This document shows positions 24,601 to 32,473 of a stretch of DNA of 64,000 nt, in pieces. The stretch comes from Paractinoplanes atraurantiacus (GTDB lineage: Bacteria; Actinomycetota; Actinomycetes; Mycobacteriales; Micromonosporaceae). Below the pieces are notes generated by a model, which did no database searches, was not told the origin of the DNA, and saw nothing but the letters and a program-made list of their open reading frames with translations. The first letter of the stretch is position 1, and every line of letters begins with the position of its first letter. The stretch lies in contig NZ_OBDY01000014.1 of the NCBI RefSeq assembly GCF_900215205.1, positions 1 through 64,000 on the forward strand, in the 5' to 3' direction. The position numbers and the translations under genes are program-made.

Positions 24601-24769
24601 GCCGCTGACTGTCGAGCCCGAGTGGGCTGTCGTAGCGGCCGTCGACGCTGAGCCGCTGAACGCGCACGTCACCGGCCGATCCGGAGTGGGCGGAGGCAGG
24701 CACAGCGGCGCCAAGGATGAGCAGTATCGCTGTTGTCATCAGTGAGGTGGATTTTCTGATCGGGGACAT
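21680..24769 (-). CDS. Secreted alpha-L-rhamnosidase (GH78)
   Basis: 1029 residues from ATG 24769 with GAAGGAAA upstream. A Sec signal peptide ends at PASA. The N-terminal beta domains include a glycine-rich insert (about residues 300-385) of a kind not needed for catalysis. The (alpha/alpha)6 domain carries TDCPGREKLSYPADY near residue 625: its Asp, Glu and Asp align with the acidic residues of GH78 DCPxRDERLGWTGD. TTMGERWNRGD later supplies the second catalytic Glu. The final 80 residues form the C-terminal beta-sandwich. The enzyme removes terminal L-rhamnose from pectin (rhamnogalacturonan) or plant glycosides. It lies downstream of an ABC sugar importer and upstream of an esterase. Confidence 0.92.
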   Translation of the reverse strand: MSPIRKSTSLMTTAILLILGAAVPASAHSGSAGDVRVQRLSVDGRYDSPLGLDSQRPTLAWQMEQIRCRPEARVCPGDRQTAYEIQAAASTSDLKAGRLIWRSGRVSGSEQQVRFGRELKSRDTVAWRVRVWDANRNPSAWSSPSTWSMGLLKPSDWGSARWIDYPDRAENQPMPIFARPFGVKKKVAGARLYLSGVGLHHATLNGRDITQEVLAPGNSNYQLSSEYRTYDLTTALRGGSNTLGVELGNGPAYVRRSVTNPAVGRTSPYSWWQSQLKGTGTLTAAAPVGALTISVSDINGYHVGGTVNVDTGGGGDRLESRVITAIGAGTITFAGALGKAHEAGAKVTGSGNNIAASDASAGAAVTPRFIGRLEITYSDGSRDTIVTDRSWRAALGPLVTDAWYSGSDYDARREQPGWNVPGADLSEKATRRDGTPTGWISAGIAPPPNLATELVARAAEPVTVQEVFKPVSVTNPVPGTWVFDFGQNIVGWPLLKASELPAGTTVKMQPAESLNLDGTVNQASLMGGGGSRGLDLFNTYTTAGGRSETWHPNFNYFGMQWVQVTGLPAGFVPGKDLITGVRLQADTPIAGTFTSSNARVNRIHTMARYSFASNIMSVFTDCPGREKLSYPADYTMPMGAIERNFQLDAFLRTTMRHLVEGQSLADTSMYGNVALKTPVYDWGYSGRFGDEINWGNAIVLVPAILERLSGDPALMSANYDRMVRFVDYIQRQKAQGFIVDAALGDWVGDEPTSGRITGTWGYYLTARAMARAASLTGHTADAATYATLAANIKTAFNDTFYNEELGRYTADGTAGATQTAQALALDAGLVPDDKRGEVLDALVELVYAYHPNGTGPHLSGGTIGMGPIVRALMNADRDDVLWETLQQNDQPSYGYFLASTPANPGGMTTMGERWNRGDSKNHMILAQIEEWFHAGIAGLQVAGDRLVFKPKPVGDLSSASATYGTARSSWTRKDGRFALTVTVPANTTAEVWAPVGSKASGRASFQRVDGKYAVFTVPSGTHHFTASAK

Positions 24770-24848
24770 CAGATTTCCTTCTTCAGGGAGTCGAGCCGCC
24801 CGGTGCGGGCGACGCGGGCAGAAGTCGCCGGGGAAGTCGGTCACCGGG

Positions 24849-26111
24849 TCAGGCGCCCTTCTTGTACTCGGTGTCCATGTCCTTGAGCACCTGGTCGGGG
24901 GTGGTCTGCTTGCTGAAGACCTCCTGCAGGCCGCTGAGCATGGTCTGCTGCACCTTGGCGTTGGGCCACAGCTGGTCCATGAAGGGAACGGTGCGGTTGT
25001 CCTTGACGAAAGTGGTCAGCTCGGCCAGGCCCGGGTCGACCGTGGTGCCGGCGCCCTGGAGGGTGGGCAGGCTTCCCTGCTTCTCGTTGAAGAGCTTCAT
25101 GCCCTCGGGGGACATGACGTAGTTGACGAACTTCAGGGCCAGGTCCTTGTTCTTGGCCTTGGCGTTCACGCCGTAGCCGGCACCGGCGGCGGCCGGCATG
25201 AGGAAGCCGGCCGGGTCGTCGGTGGCCGGCAGGGCCTTCATCGTGAACTTGCCGGCCGGGTTCTTCTGCTTGAGCAGGCCGATGATCCAATTGCCCTGGA
25301 CGATGCCGAGCGTCTTACCCGTGGCGGCGAGGGCCTGGCTGGCCTCGTAGCTCGTGCCGAGCGGGTTCTTCCGGAAGCAGCCGGCCGAAAACATCTCCTG
25401 GTACTTGGCCATGGCCGTCGTCCACTGCGAGTTGGCGAAGGTGGCCTGGCCGCTCTGCAGCTTGGCGTCGAAATCCTTGTCGGCGCCGAAGACCGTGGTG
25501 GCCGCGAGGGCGTACAACACCAATTGGGTCACCCAGTTGTCCTGGATGCCCAAAGCAAAGGCGGGGGTGCCCTTGCCGGCCGCGTCGCCGCAGAACTTCA
25601 GCAGCTGCGTCCAGGTCGCCGGTGCCTTCAATCCGGACTTGGCCAGGGCTTCGTCGTTGTAGACGGCGCCGATGCCGTTGAGGCCGAAGACCGCGTTGTA
25701 CGTCTTGCCCTCGTACTGCGCGACCTGCTTGAAGGCATCCGGGAGTTGCCCGGCCCACGGCTGATCCGAGAGGTCGAGCAGATAGCCGGGCTTGGCCAGC
25801 ACGTAGGTGGCGCCGGGGTTGCCGTTGCCGGGCCACACGGTCATCACGTCGGGCGCGGTGCCGGACGACAGCTGCGTACGGATCTGAGCCTGATACTGGT
25901 CGGCCCCGCTCGTGGTGAAGGTGACCTTCACGCCGGGGTTGGCCGCCTCGAACGCCTTGATGACGTCCTCGATGGAGCCCTGGTCGACCGAGGCGAGCGT
26001 GAGGGTCTTGTTGTCGTTCGAAGAGCTGGAACCCGTGCCGCTGCTACAGGCCGCGGCGAGAGTGACAGCGGTGAGAGCGGAGACGACTGCGGTCAACTTA
26101 CGTGATTTCAT
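24849..26111 (-). CDS. ABC sugar transporter substrate-binding lipoprotein (rhamnoside operon)
   Basis: 420 residues from ATG 26111, which is preceded by GGGAGAG. The N-terminus MKSRKLTAVVSALTAVTLAAACSSG is a lipoprotein signal with the lipobox LAAAC, followed by a Ser-rich linker. The rest is a family 1 solute-binding protein (TAPDVMTVWPGNG, VQGNWIIGLL, YVMSPEGMKLFNEKQGSLPTL). It should deliver an oligosaccharide released by the neighbouring GH78 enzyme to the two permeases encoded upstream. The rhamnosidase gene starts 79 bases after its stop. Confidence 0.9.
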   Translation of the reverse strand: MKSRKLTAVVSALTAVTLAAACSSGTGSSSSNDNKTLTLASVDQGSIEDVIKAFEAANPGVKVTFTTSGADQYQAQIRTQLSSGTAPDVMTVWPGNGNPGATYVLAKPGYLLDLSDQPWAGQLPDAFKQVAQYEGKTYNAVFGLNGIGAVYNDEALAKSGLKAPATWTQLLKFCGDAAGKGTPAFALGIQDNWVTQLVLYALAATTVFGADKDFDAKLQSGQATFANSQWTTAMAKYQEMFSAGCFRKNPLGTSYEASQALAATGKTLGIVQGNWIIGLLKQKNPAGKFTMKALPATDDPAGFLMPAAAGAGYGVNAKAKNKDLALKFVNYVMSPEGMKLFNEKQGSLPTLQGAGTTVDPGLAELTTFVKDNRTVPFMDQLWPNAKVQQTMLSGLQEVFSKQTTPDQVLKDMDTEYKKGA

Positions 26112-26145
26112 GAGCTCTCCCACGTTGGAGATCAATAGAGGGGTG

Positions 26146-26967
26146 TCATCCTTTGAGGCCGCCGGCGAAGCCGTTGATGATGGAGCGCTGCAGCGCCAGG
26201 TAGACCGCCAGCACCGGGATGATGCTGATCAGCAGGGCGGCGAAGATGAGGTTCCAGTCGGAGACGAACTGGCCGACGAAGCCGGCCACCGCGACCGGGA
26301 CGGTCTGCTGGTCGCTGCCGCTCAGATAGAGCAGCGGGGTGAAGAAGTCGTTCCAGACGGCCACCGCGTTGAGCACCAGCGCGGTCACGGTGATCGGTTT
26401 GAGCATGGGCAGCACGACGTAGCGGAACATAGTGAACGGTGAGGCGCCGTCGATCGACGCCGCTTCCTCGAAGTCGCGAGGAAGGGCGCGCAGGAAACCC
26501 ACGTACAGGAAGGTCGTGAATGGAACTTGAAGTCCTGAATAGAACAGGACGAGGGACCAGACCGAGCCGAGCAGCCCCAGGTCCCGGACGGTCTGGTAGA
26601 GCGGCAGGGACGCCAGCTGGAAAGGCAGGATCAGGCCCAGCATGATGACCAGGAACGTGGTGCGTGACCAGCGGGCCGTGGAGCGGGCCAAGGGATAGGC
26701 GGCCAGCGCCGAGACGGCCAGCACGATGGCGACGCTGACCACGGTCACCAGCACGCTGTTGATCAGGGCGCCGCCCAGGCCGGCCTCGCGCCAGGCGCCG
26801 GTGAAGTTGGCGAAGGTCGGCGAGGTGGTCGGGCTGATCGGCGAGGACGTGTCCGAGGGCGGCCGGACGGCCAGGTTGACCAGCACGTAGACCGGGAAGG
26901 CGAAGACGATCCCGACCGCGATCATGAGCATTTCGAGGGCGAAGGTGCGCTTGGTGTAGCGGTTCAC
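26146..26967 (-). CDS. ABC sugar transporter permease (MalG type)
   Basis: 273 residues, six membrane helices, with EAA loop DFEEAASIDGASPFTMFRYVVLPMLKP. The GTG start at 26967 overlaps the stop of the other permease by four bases (GTGA), so the two channel halves are translationally coupled. The binding-protein gene starts 34 bases downstream. No ATPase gene accompanies the set, as in the first importer of this window. Confidence 0.92.
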   Translation of the reverse strand: MNRYTKRTFALEMLMIAVGIVFAFPVYVLVNLAVRPPSDTSSPISPTTSPTFANFTGAWREAGLGGALINSVLVTVVSVAIVLAVSALAAYPLARSTARWSRTTFLVIMLGLILPFQLASLPLYQTVRDLGLLGSVWSLVLFYSGLQVPFTTFLYVGFLRALPRDFEEAASIDGASPFTMFRYVVLPMLKPITVTALVLNAVAVWNDFFTPLLYLSGSDQQTVPVAVAGFVGQFVSDWNLIFAALLISIIPVLAVYLALQRSIINGFAGGLKG

Positions 26968-27878
26968 GATGCCGCCTTCTCGTTGCGGTTGAGCACGGTG
27001 TACTGGGCGCCGGAGGCGATGGCGACGATGATCGTGAGGACGACGGCCAGGGCGATGCTGTAGCCGAACTCGCCGAGCGTGAAGGCGTCCTTGTAGATCA
27101 GGGTCGAGATGGTGTCGGTCGCGTGGCCCGGGCCGCCGCCCGTCAGGGCGTACACCTGGTCGAAGAGCTTGATCCCGCCGATGATCGACAGCATCAGGTT
27201 GATGGTGATGGCCGGCGCCAGCAGCGGCCGGACGATGGACCAGAAGCGGCGGACCGGCCCGGTGCCGTCGATCGCGGCCGCCTCGTAGATCTCGCGCGGG
27301 ATGGATTGCAGACCGGCCAGGAAGATGACCATCGAGTAGCCGGCGAACTGCCAGACCACGACCACGACGATCATCCAGAGGGCCAGGTCGGGGTCGCCGA
27401 GCCAGTCCCTGCCCCACGGCCCGAGCACGGCGTTGACCGCGCCGTCGGGGCCGAGCAGGTTGCGCCACAGATAGGCGGTGACGATCGGCGTGACCACCGC
27501 GGGGGCGAACAGCAGCACCCGCAGGACGTTCCGGGTCTTGATCAGGCTGTTGACGCCGAGGGCGAGCAGCAGGCCGATTCCGTTCTGGATGATCGTGATG
27601 GCGACCGCGATGAGGACCGTGTGCCAGATCGCCTGGAGCGCGTCCTCGTCGCCGAGCATGTCGGTGAAGTTGCGCAGGCCGACGAAGGCGAAGTCGGGGT
27701 CGAGCCCGTCCCAGTCGGTGAAGGCGTAGTAGACGCCCCGGCCGCTCGGCACCAGCACGACGAAGGTGAACAGCGCCAGCGCCGGAAGCATGAACCACCA
27801 GGGCGGTGTGGTGCGCGAGCGACGAACGGCGACCGCGGTGGTGGCTACCGCCGGCCGGCTCTTGAGGTCAGATGTCAC
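26964..27878 (-). CDS. ABC sugar transporter permease (MalF type)
   Basis: 304 residues from GTG 27878 (VTSDLKSRPAV). The open frame reaches further upstream, but that part has no membrane or permease character and covers the operator region. It has six helices after WWFMLPALALFTFVV and the EAA loop EIYEAAAIDGTGPVRRFWSIVRPLLAP. It is the first gene of the five-gene minus-strand operon (two permeases, binding protein, rhamnosidase, esterase), and LacI-type operators lie just upstream. Confidence 0.85.
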   Translation of the reverse strand: MTSDLKSRPAVATTAVAVRRSRTTPPWWFMLPALALFTFVVLVPSGRGVYYAFTDWDGLDPDFAFVGLRNFTDMLGDEDALQAIWHTVLIAVAITIIQNGIGLLLALGVNSLIKTRNVLRVLLFAPAVVTPIVTAYLWRNLLGPDGAVNAVLGPWGRDWLGDPDLALWMIVVVVVWQFAGYSMVIFLAGLQSIPREIYEAAAIDGTGPVRRFWSIVRPLLAPAITINLMLSIIGGIKLFDQVYALTGGGPGHATDTISTLIYKDAFTLGEFGYSIALAVVLTIIVAIASGAQYTVLNRNEKAAS

Positions 27879-27894
27879 GGGGACCCACTTCGGT

Positions 27895-27906
27895 TGAAGC
27901 GTTTCA
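27895..27906. promoter_or_regulatory. LacI-family operator candidate (operon-proximal)
   Basis: TGAAGCGTTTCA is a 12-bp palindrome with one mismatch and the central CG typical of LacI-family operators. It lies 17 bases upstream of the first permease start, in the gap shared with the divergent LacI-type gene. Confidence 0.6.
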
Positions 27907-27925
27907 GAAGCTACGGTCGGACGTG

Positions 27926-27938
27926 GGTAACGTTTTCC
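27926..27938. promoter_or_regulatory. LacI-family operator candidate (second site)
   Basis: GGTAACGTTTTCC contains the palindromic core AACGTT flanked by GGT and TCC, a familiar LacI/GalR-type pattern. A weaker relative, GGCAACGATTTAC, occurs at 28002-28014. Several sites in one 302-base divergent gap suggest cooperative control of both sides. Confidence 0.55.
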
Positions 27939-28180
27939 AAATGTTTCGCCGACCTTACGAGCGCGTGCCAAATATCGTCAAGAGCCGAAATTCTTGAAGT
28001 GGGCAACGATTTACGCAAAGGAGAGGTGCACAGAACGGGCACCGCATCGGCGCCACCGCGGCGCGCCTCCTCCTCGAGCACATCGCCGGTCCGGCACGCC
28101 CGACGGCCCAGGTGAAGCCCTCCGGCTCGCCGCGCGGCGCTCCACAGCGCCCCTCACCAGCTGATCAGTAGGCTCTCGTC

Positions 28181-29209
28181 ATGGACAAGCGGGTCACCAT
28201 CATCGACGTCGCGCGGCACGCCCAGGTCTCCACCACGGCCGTGTCCAAGGTGCTGCGCAACGCGTACGGGGCCAGTCCCGCCATGCGCGCCAAGGTGCAA
28301 CAGGCCATCGCCGAGCTCGGCTACCGCCCGAACGCCGCCGCCCGCGGGCTGCGCGGGCAGACGTACACCATCGGCGTGATGATCCCGGAGCTGCGCAACC
28401 TGTTCTTCGCCGACATCATCGACGGCATCACCGCGCAGCTCGGCGGCACCGACTACCAGGTGCTGATCGCCCCCGGCTGCAACGGCGAGAAGGAGGAGGC
28501 CCGCGTCATCGACGCGATGACCGACCGCAGCATGGACGGGCTGATCCTGATCGCGCCGGTGTCGTCGAAGAAGCGCCTGACCGAGGTGGCTCGGGCCACG
28601 CCGACCGTGGTCGTCGGCCGGCACGGCTCCTCCCCCACGTACGACAGCGTCACCGACGACGACGTGGTCGGCGCCGCCCTGGTCGTCGACCACCTGGCCG
28701 ACCTGGGCCACCGCCGCATCGCGCACATCGAGCACCACGAGACCGACCGGGTACGCCTGGCCGAGATGCCCAACGCCCAGCGGGCCAACGGATATCGGGA
28801 GGCGATGACCCGGCGCGGCCTGTCCGAGTTCATCGACATCGCCTCGACCAGCTACACCCACGAGGGCGGCTATGTGGGCGCCAAACAGCTGCTGACCCGC
28901 GCCGAGCGCCCCACCGCCGTCTTCGCCGGTGCCGACGTCGTCGCGCTGGGCGCCCTGGAGGCGATCGCCGAGGCCGGCCTGTCGGTGCCCGGCGACATCT
29001 CGGTGGCCGGCTACGACAACAGCGCCCTGGCCTCGTTCGGCCCGATCTCGCTGACCAGCGTCGACCAGGACGGCCGCCAGATGGGCGCCGACGCCGCCCG
29101 CTTGGTCATCGGCCGCATCACCGACCGGGAACGCCGCACGGTCCAGGTGAAGCTGTCGCCCACCCTGGCCGTCCGGCGCACCACGGCGCGGGCCGCACCC
29201 CACACGTGA
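28181..29209 (+). CDS. LacI-family transcriptional regulator
   Basis: 342 residues. The N-terminal helix-turn-helix and hinge are VTIIDVARHAQVSTTAVSKVLRNAYGASPAMRAKVQQAIAELGYRPNAAARGLR, followed by the periplasmic-binding-protein-like effector domain (TIGVMIPELRNLFFADIIDGI; VFAGADVVALGALEAIAEAGLSVPGDISVAGYDN). It is divergent from the rhamnoside operon with LacI-type palindromes between, so it is the likely sugar-responsive repressor. Its stop overlaps the start of the phospholipase D-like gene by four bases. Confidence 0.93.
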   Translation: MDKRVTIIDVARHAQVSTTAVSKVLRNAYGASPAMRAKVQQAIAELGYRPNAAARGLRGQTYTIGVMIPELRNLFFADIIDGITAQLGGTDYQVLIAPGCNGEKEEARVIDAMTDRSMDGLILIAPVSSKKRLTEVARATPTVVVGRHGSSPTYDSVTDDDVVGAALVVDHLADLGHRRIAHIEHHETDRVRLAEMPNAQRANGYREAMTRRGLSEFIDIASTSYTHEGGYVGAKQLLTRAERPTAVFAGADVVALGALEAIAEAGLSVPGDISVAGYDNSALASFGPISLTSVDQDGRQMGADAARLVIGRITDRERRTVQVKLSPTLAVRRTTARAAPHT

Positions 29210-30789
29210 CGGCGTGGCCGGCTTCCGGTGTAATCACGGACATGCCGCACGCATCGTCGCTGACTGATCTGATCGGCCGGTACCTGCCGCCGGCCACCGA
29301 GGCGTGCCCGGTCTTCGCCGAGAACTCCCACTTCGAGCCGATCATCGACGGCGTCGCCTACTTCACCGAGCTGGCCGGGCACATGCGCGACCTCGGCCCC
29401 GGCGACGCCGTCTACATCGCCAGCTACCAGGCCGACCCTCATCTCGACCTCACCGGGCGCATCGCCGGCGAGACCGGATATCGGCCGTTCACCGATGTGC
29501 TCGCGGAAAAGGCGGCAGGCGGCACAGATGTACGCATCGTGCTCAGCGCGGCCGAGTTCTCCGGTGGCGTGCCGTGGCTGCCGGTCGGGCCGTTCCGGGC
29601 CAACGCCATCGCCGCCCAGGTGATCCGGTCCTGGAAGTCGCCGGTCCACGACGCCGTGCTGCCGCTGGCCGACCGGGTGCTGCTCGACTGGTCGGGCCCG
29701 GTGCTCGGCTCCAACCACCAGAAACTCGTGGTCTTCCGGCACGACGGGGTGCTCACGGCGTACGTCGGCGGTCTTGACCTCTCCCCCAGCCGCTTCGACC
29801 ACAACCCGCACCACCGGCTGAAGCTCGGCGCCCACCGATGGGGATGGCACGACGCGGCGGCCCGTCTGAGAGGCCCGGCGGCCGTACGGGTGTGGGAGAC
29901 GTTCCGCTTCCGCTGGCAGAACACCGCCGCCCTGCCGTACACGTCGGTCAACCCGCTGGACCCGCCGCGCGAACTGCCACCGGTGCCCGCGCAGCCGGAG
30001 CACCCGGCGGACGGGACGGCGGTGCAGGTCGTGCGCTCCTACCGGCCGTGGTCGCTCTACCGCCATCGGGGACTGCGCCGGATGCGCCGGGCGAACGTCG
30101 TCCGGGCCGGCATCCAGGAGATCTACCACTCGATGACCACCGCGATCGGCGCCGCCGAACGCTACATCTATCTCGAGGACCAGTACTTTCACGAGTCGCC
30201 CGGCGGCGACCCGCGGTTCCAGCTCTACGGCCAGTTGCGCGCGGCGGCCGAGCGCGGCGTCAAAATCATCCTGATCGGCTCCGGGCGCCGCGACCCGGCC
30301 GACGGCCGCGACAGCACGGTCCGCCCGGTGATCACCCGCGACCTGCGGTGGCGGATCCTGGCCCGGCTGCCGGCCGACTGCCGCCGCAACGTGGTCATGT
30401 ACCGCGTCGACAACCTGACCGTGCACACCAAGCTGATGCTCGTCGACGACGTGTTCGCCAGCATCGGCTCGGCGAACTTCTTCAGCCGCTCGATGGCCGG
30501 CACCGACAGCGAGATCACGTCCACCTTCGTCACCAACGGCCCGCTGGTCCGCGACCTGCGCACCCGGTTGTGGGCCGAGCATCTGCGCACGCCGCTCGAC
30601 GACGAACTGATGCCGGCCCTGACCGACCTCGACACCGCCCTGGGCATCTGGCGCCGCGAGTGGCTGCCGGCCGGCCACCCACCGGACACCTGGCGCCGCC
30701 CGGGCCTGCCGGCCGGCTTCGCCCCGGCCGAGCGGGCCCTGACCCCGGCCCGCTGGTCCTCCGCGGTCTGGCGCCGGGAGATTCGCTGA
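29206..30789 (+). CDS. Phospholipase D-like protein with two HKD motifs
   Basis: 527 residues from GTG 29206; ATG 29242 is possible. It has two complete HKD motifs: NHQKLVVFRHDG (about residue 170) and VHTKLMLVDDVFASIGSANF (about 406), each with the His, Lys and Asp of the PLD superfamily. There is no signal peptide. Members hydrolyse or transfer phosphodiester bonds in phospholipids; some are cardiolipin synthases or nucleases. The size and two-motif layout fit a phosphatidyltransferase/phospholipase rather than a small nuclease. The GTGA overlap with the LacI gene suggests co-expression, though no functional link is obvious. Confidence 0.85.
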   Translation: MTAWPASGVITDMPHASSLTDLIGRYLPPATEACPVFAENSHFEPIIDGVAYFTELAGHMRDLGPGDAVYIASYQADPHLDLTGRIAGETGYRPFTDVLAEKAAGGTDVRIVLSAAEFSGGVPWLPVGPFRANAIAAQVIRSWKSPVHDAVLPLADRVLLDWSGPVLGSNHQKLVVFRHDGVLTAYVGGLDLSPSRFDHNPHHRLKLGAHRWGWHDAAARLRGPAAVRVWETFRFRWQNTAALPYTSVNPLDPPRELPPVPAQPEHPADGTAVQVVRSYRPWSLYRHRGLRRMRRANVVRAGIQEIYHSMTTAIGAAERYIYLEDQYFHESPGGDPRFQLYGQLRAAAERGVKIILIGSGRRDPADGRDSTVRPVITRDLRWRILARLPADCRRNVVMYRVDNLTVHTKLMLVDDVFASIGSANFFSRSMAGTDSEITSTFVTNGPLVRDLRTRLWAEHLRTPLDDELMPALTDLDTALGIWRREWLPAGHPPDTWRRPGLPAGFAPAERALTPARWSSAVWRREIR

Positions 30790-30793
30790 ACCC

Positions 30794-31807
30794 TCAGGAG
30801 AACAACGCGGAGTACGCGTTCAGCGCCGGCTGGCCGCCCAGGTGCGCGTACAGCACGGTCGCGTCGGCCGGGATCTCCTTGCGGGAGATGAGGTCGATGG
30901 CCGCGGCCAGGCTCTTACCCTCGTAGACCGGGTCGGTGACCATGCCCTCGGTGCGGGCGCCGAGCTTCATCGCCTCGATCGTCGCCTCGTCGGCGATGCC
31001 GTAGGTTCCGGCGTGGTAGCGGTCGTCGAGCAGGATCTCCTCCTCGGCGAGCTCGCGGTCCACGCCGATCAGGGCGGCGGTGGCGCGGGCGATGCGGGCC
31101 ACCTGATCGCGGGTCTCGGCCGGCTTGGCCGAGCCGTCGATGCCCAGGACCCGGCGGGGCCGGTCGTCGCCGAGCGCCGCGAAGCCGGCGATCATGCCGG
31201 CCTGGGTGCTGCCGGTCACCGAGCAGACCAGGATGGTGTCGAAGAAGACCCCCAGCTCGGTCTCCTGCCGGGCGACCTCGGCGGCCCAACCGGCGAAACC
31301 CAGCCCGCCCAGCCGATGATCGGAGGCGCCGGCCGGAATCGCGTACGGCTTGCCACCGGCCGCCTCGACCTCGGCCAGCGCGAGGTCCCAGCTCTGTTTG
31401 AAGCCGATGCCGAAGCCGGCCTTGACCAGCCGCACGTCGGCGCCGGCGAGCCGGCTGATCAGGATGTTTCCGACCTTGTCGTAGACACTGTCCGGCCAGT
31501 CGACCCAGCTCTCCTGAACCAGCACGCACTTCAGTCCGGCGTACGCCGCCACGGCCGCCACCTGACGAGTGTGGTTGGACTGCACACCGCCGATCGAGAC
31601 GAGCGTGTCGCAGCCCTGGGCGAGCGCGTCGGCGACCAGGTATTCGAGTTTGCGGGTCTTGTTCCCGCCGTACGCGATACCGGAGTTGCAGTCCTCACGC
31701 TTGGCCCAGAGCGCGGCCCCGCCGAGGTGGCGGGTGAGCCGGTCGAGCCGGTGCACGGGCGAGGGGCCGAACAGCAACGGATAGCGGTCGAAGTCAGTCA
31801 GCGGCAC
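30794..31807 (-). CDS. acdS: 1-aminocyclopropane-1-carboxylate (ACC) deaminase
   Basis: 337 residues, the usual length, closely following the known Pseudomonas enzyme: FDRYPLLFGPSPVHRL, AKREDCNSGIAYGGNKTRKLEYL (PLP lysine), SIGGVQSNHTRQVAAVAA, CSVTGSTQAGM and TDPVYEGKS. The Glu in VYEGKS and Leu in YAHLGGQPALNAY are the residues that separate true ACC deaminases from D-cysteine desulfhydrases. The enzyme breaks ACC, the ethylene precursor of plants, into 2-oxobutanoate and ammonia. It starts at GTG 31807 with GGGAG upstream and overlaps its GntR regulator by 14 bases. It converges on the PLD gene. Confidence 0.9.
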   Translation of the reverse strand: MPLTDFDRYPLLFGPSPVHRLDRLTRHLGGAALWAKREDCNSGIAYGGNKTRKLEYLVADALAQGCDTLVSIGGVQSNHTRQVAAVAAYAGLKCVLVQESWVDWPDSVYDKVGNILISRLAGADVRLVKAGFGIGFKQSWDLALAEVEAAGGKPYAIPAGASDHRLGGLGFAGWAAEVARQETELGVFFDTILVCSVTGSTQAGMIAGFAALGDDRPRRVLGIDGSAKPAETRDQVARIARATAALIGVDRELAEEEILLDDRYHAGTYGIADEATIEAMKLGARTEGMVTDPVYEGKSLAAAIDLISRKEIPADATVLYAHLGGQPALNAYSALFS

Positions 31808-32432
31808 GGTCGTCTCCCTGGTGGATGTGGCCCCAGATGGTGCGGTTGACGGCCAGCGCCCGCGTGGTGTCCGGCTCGGACAGGGCGGCGATCAGCTCGT
31901 CGTGCTGGCGTATGGAGCGCTCCCCGTGCGGCGAGGCCCAGAGCAGGCGTTCCGCGCGGCGGATCAGCGGGGTGAAACGTTCGATGGTCATCGCCGCGGC
32001 GGCGTTGCCGCAGGCGAGCACGGGCACGGCGTGCAGGGCGTCGTCCGCCTCCAGGGCCGCGTCGAGGTCACCGGCACGGACGGCCGCGGCGAAGCGCTCA
32101 CCGGCCGCCCGCATCCGGTCGAGCTGCTCGGCGGAGAGCGCGACGGACCGCAGGGCCAGGTCGTGCATCGCCCCCACGACCGCGGCGGCGTCGCGGACAT
32201 CCTTCTCCACCAGCGGTGTCACCCGGGTGAAGCTCTGCGGCTTGCTCTCCACCAGCCCCTCGGTCGTGAGCCGGCTGAGGGCGTCCCGAATCGGCGCCCG
32301 GGACAGGCCCAACCGCTCGGCGATGTCGTCGCCGCGCAGAATGAGGCCCGGCTCGAGCGTGCCGTCCACGATCGCGGCGCGCAGCCGCTCGTAGGCGGCA
32401 TCGCGCAGCAGGTTCCGTCCCACCTTCTCCAC
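31794..32432 (-). CDS. GntR-family (FCD-type) transcriptional regulator
   Basis: 212 residues. The winged helix is AYERLRAAIVDGTLEPGLILRGDDIAERLGLSRAPIRDALSRLTTEGLVES, followed by an FCD-type helical ligand domain with metal-binding-like Asp and His residues (EADDALHAVPV, IRQHDELIAAL). It precedes and overlaps acdS by 14 bases, so it probably controls ACC deaminase expression and itself. Start GTG 32432 has no clear ribosome site, so a leaderless message is possible. TTAGATATCAG upstream (near 32442-32452) contains a palindromic core that could be its operator. Confidence 0.88.
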   Translation of the reverse strand: MEKVGRNLLRDAAYERLRAAIVDGTLEPGLILRGDDIAERLGLSRAPIRDALSRLTTEGLVESKPQSFTRVTPLVEKDVRDAAAVVGAMHDLALRSVALSAEQLDRMRAAGERFAAAVRAGDLDAALEADDALHAVPVLACGNAAAAMTIERFTPLIRRAERLLWASPHGERSIRQHDELIAALSEPDTTRALAVNRTIWGHIHQGDDRAAD

Positions 32433-32473
32433 ACTGAAATGTTAGATATCAGCTCCGATTTAAACAAGCCTGC

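Larger units (their letters stand above)
27879..28180. other. Divergent intergenic region of the rhamnoside operon
   Basis: This 302-base gap separates the minus-strand ABC/rhamnosidase operon from the plus-strand LacI regulator. Its left half is visibly richer in A+T than surrounding DNA and contains the operator-like palindromes listed separately. Its right half is GC-rich. I see no further small gene or convincing RNA structure. Confidence 0.6.

Noticed and set aside
29206..30789. PLD-family defence nuclease
   Set aside because: Length and two full HKD motifs fit a phospholipase or phosphatidyltransferase better, and no helicase or defence partner is adjacent.
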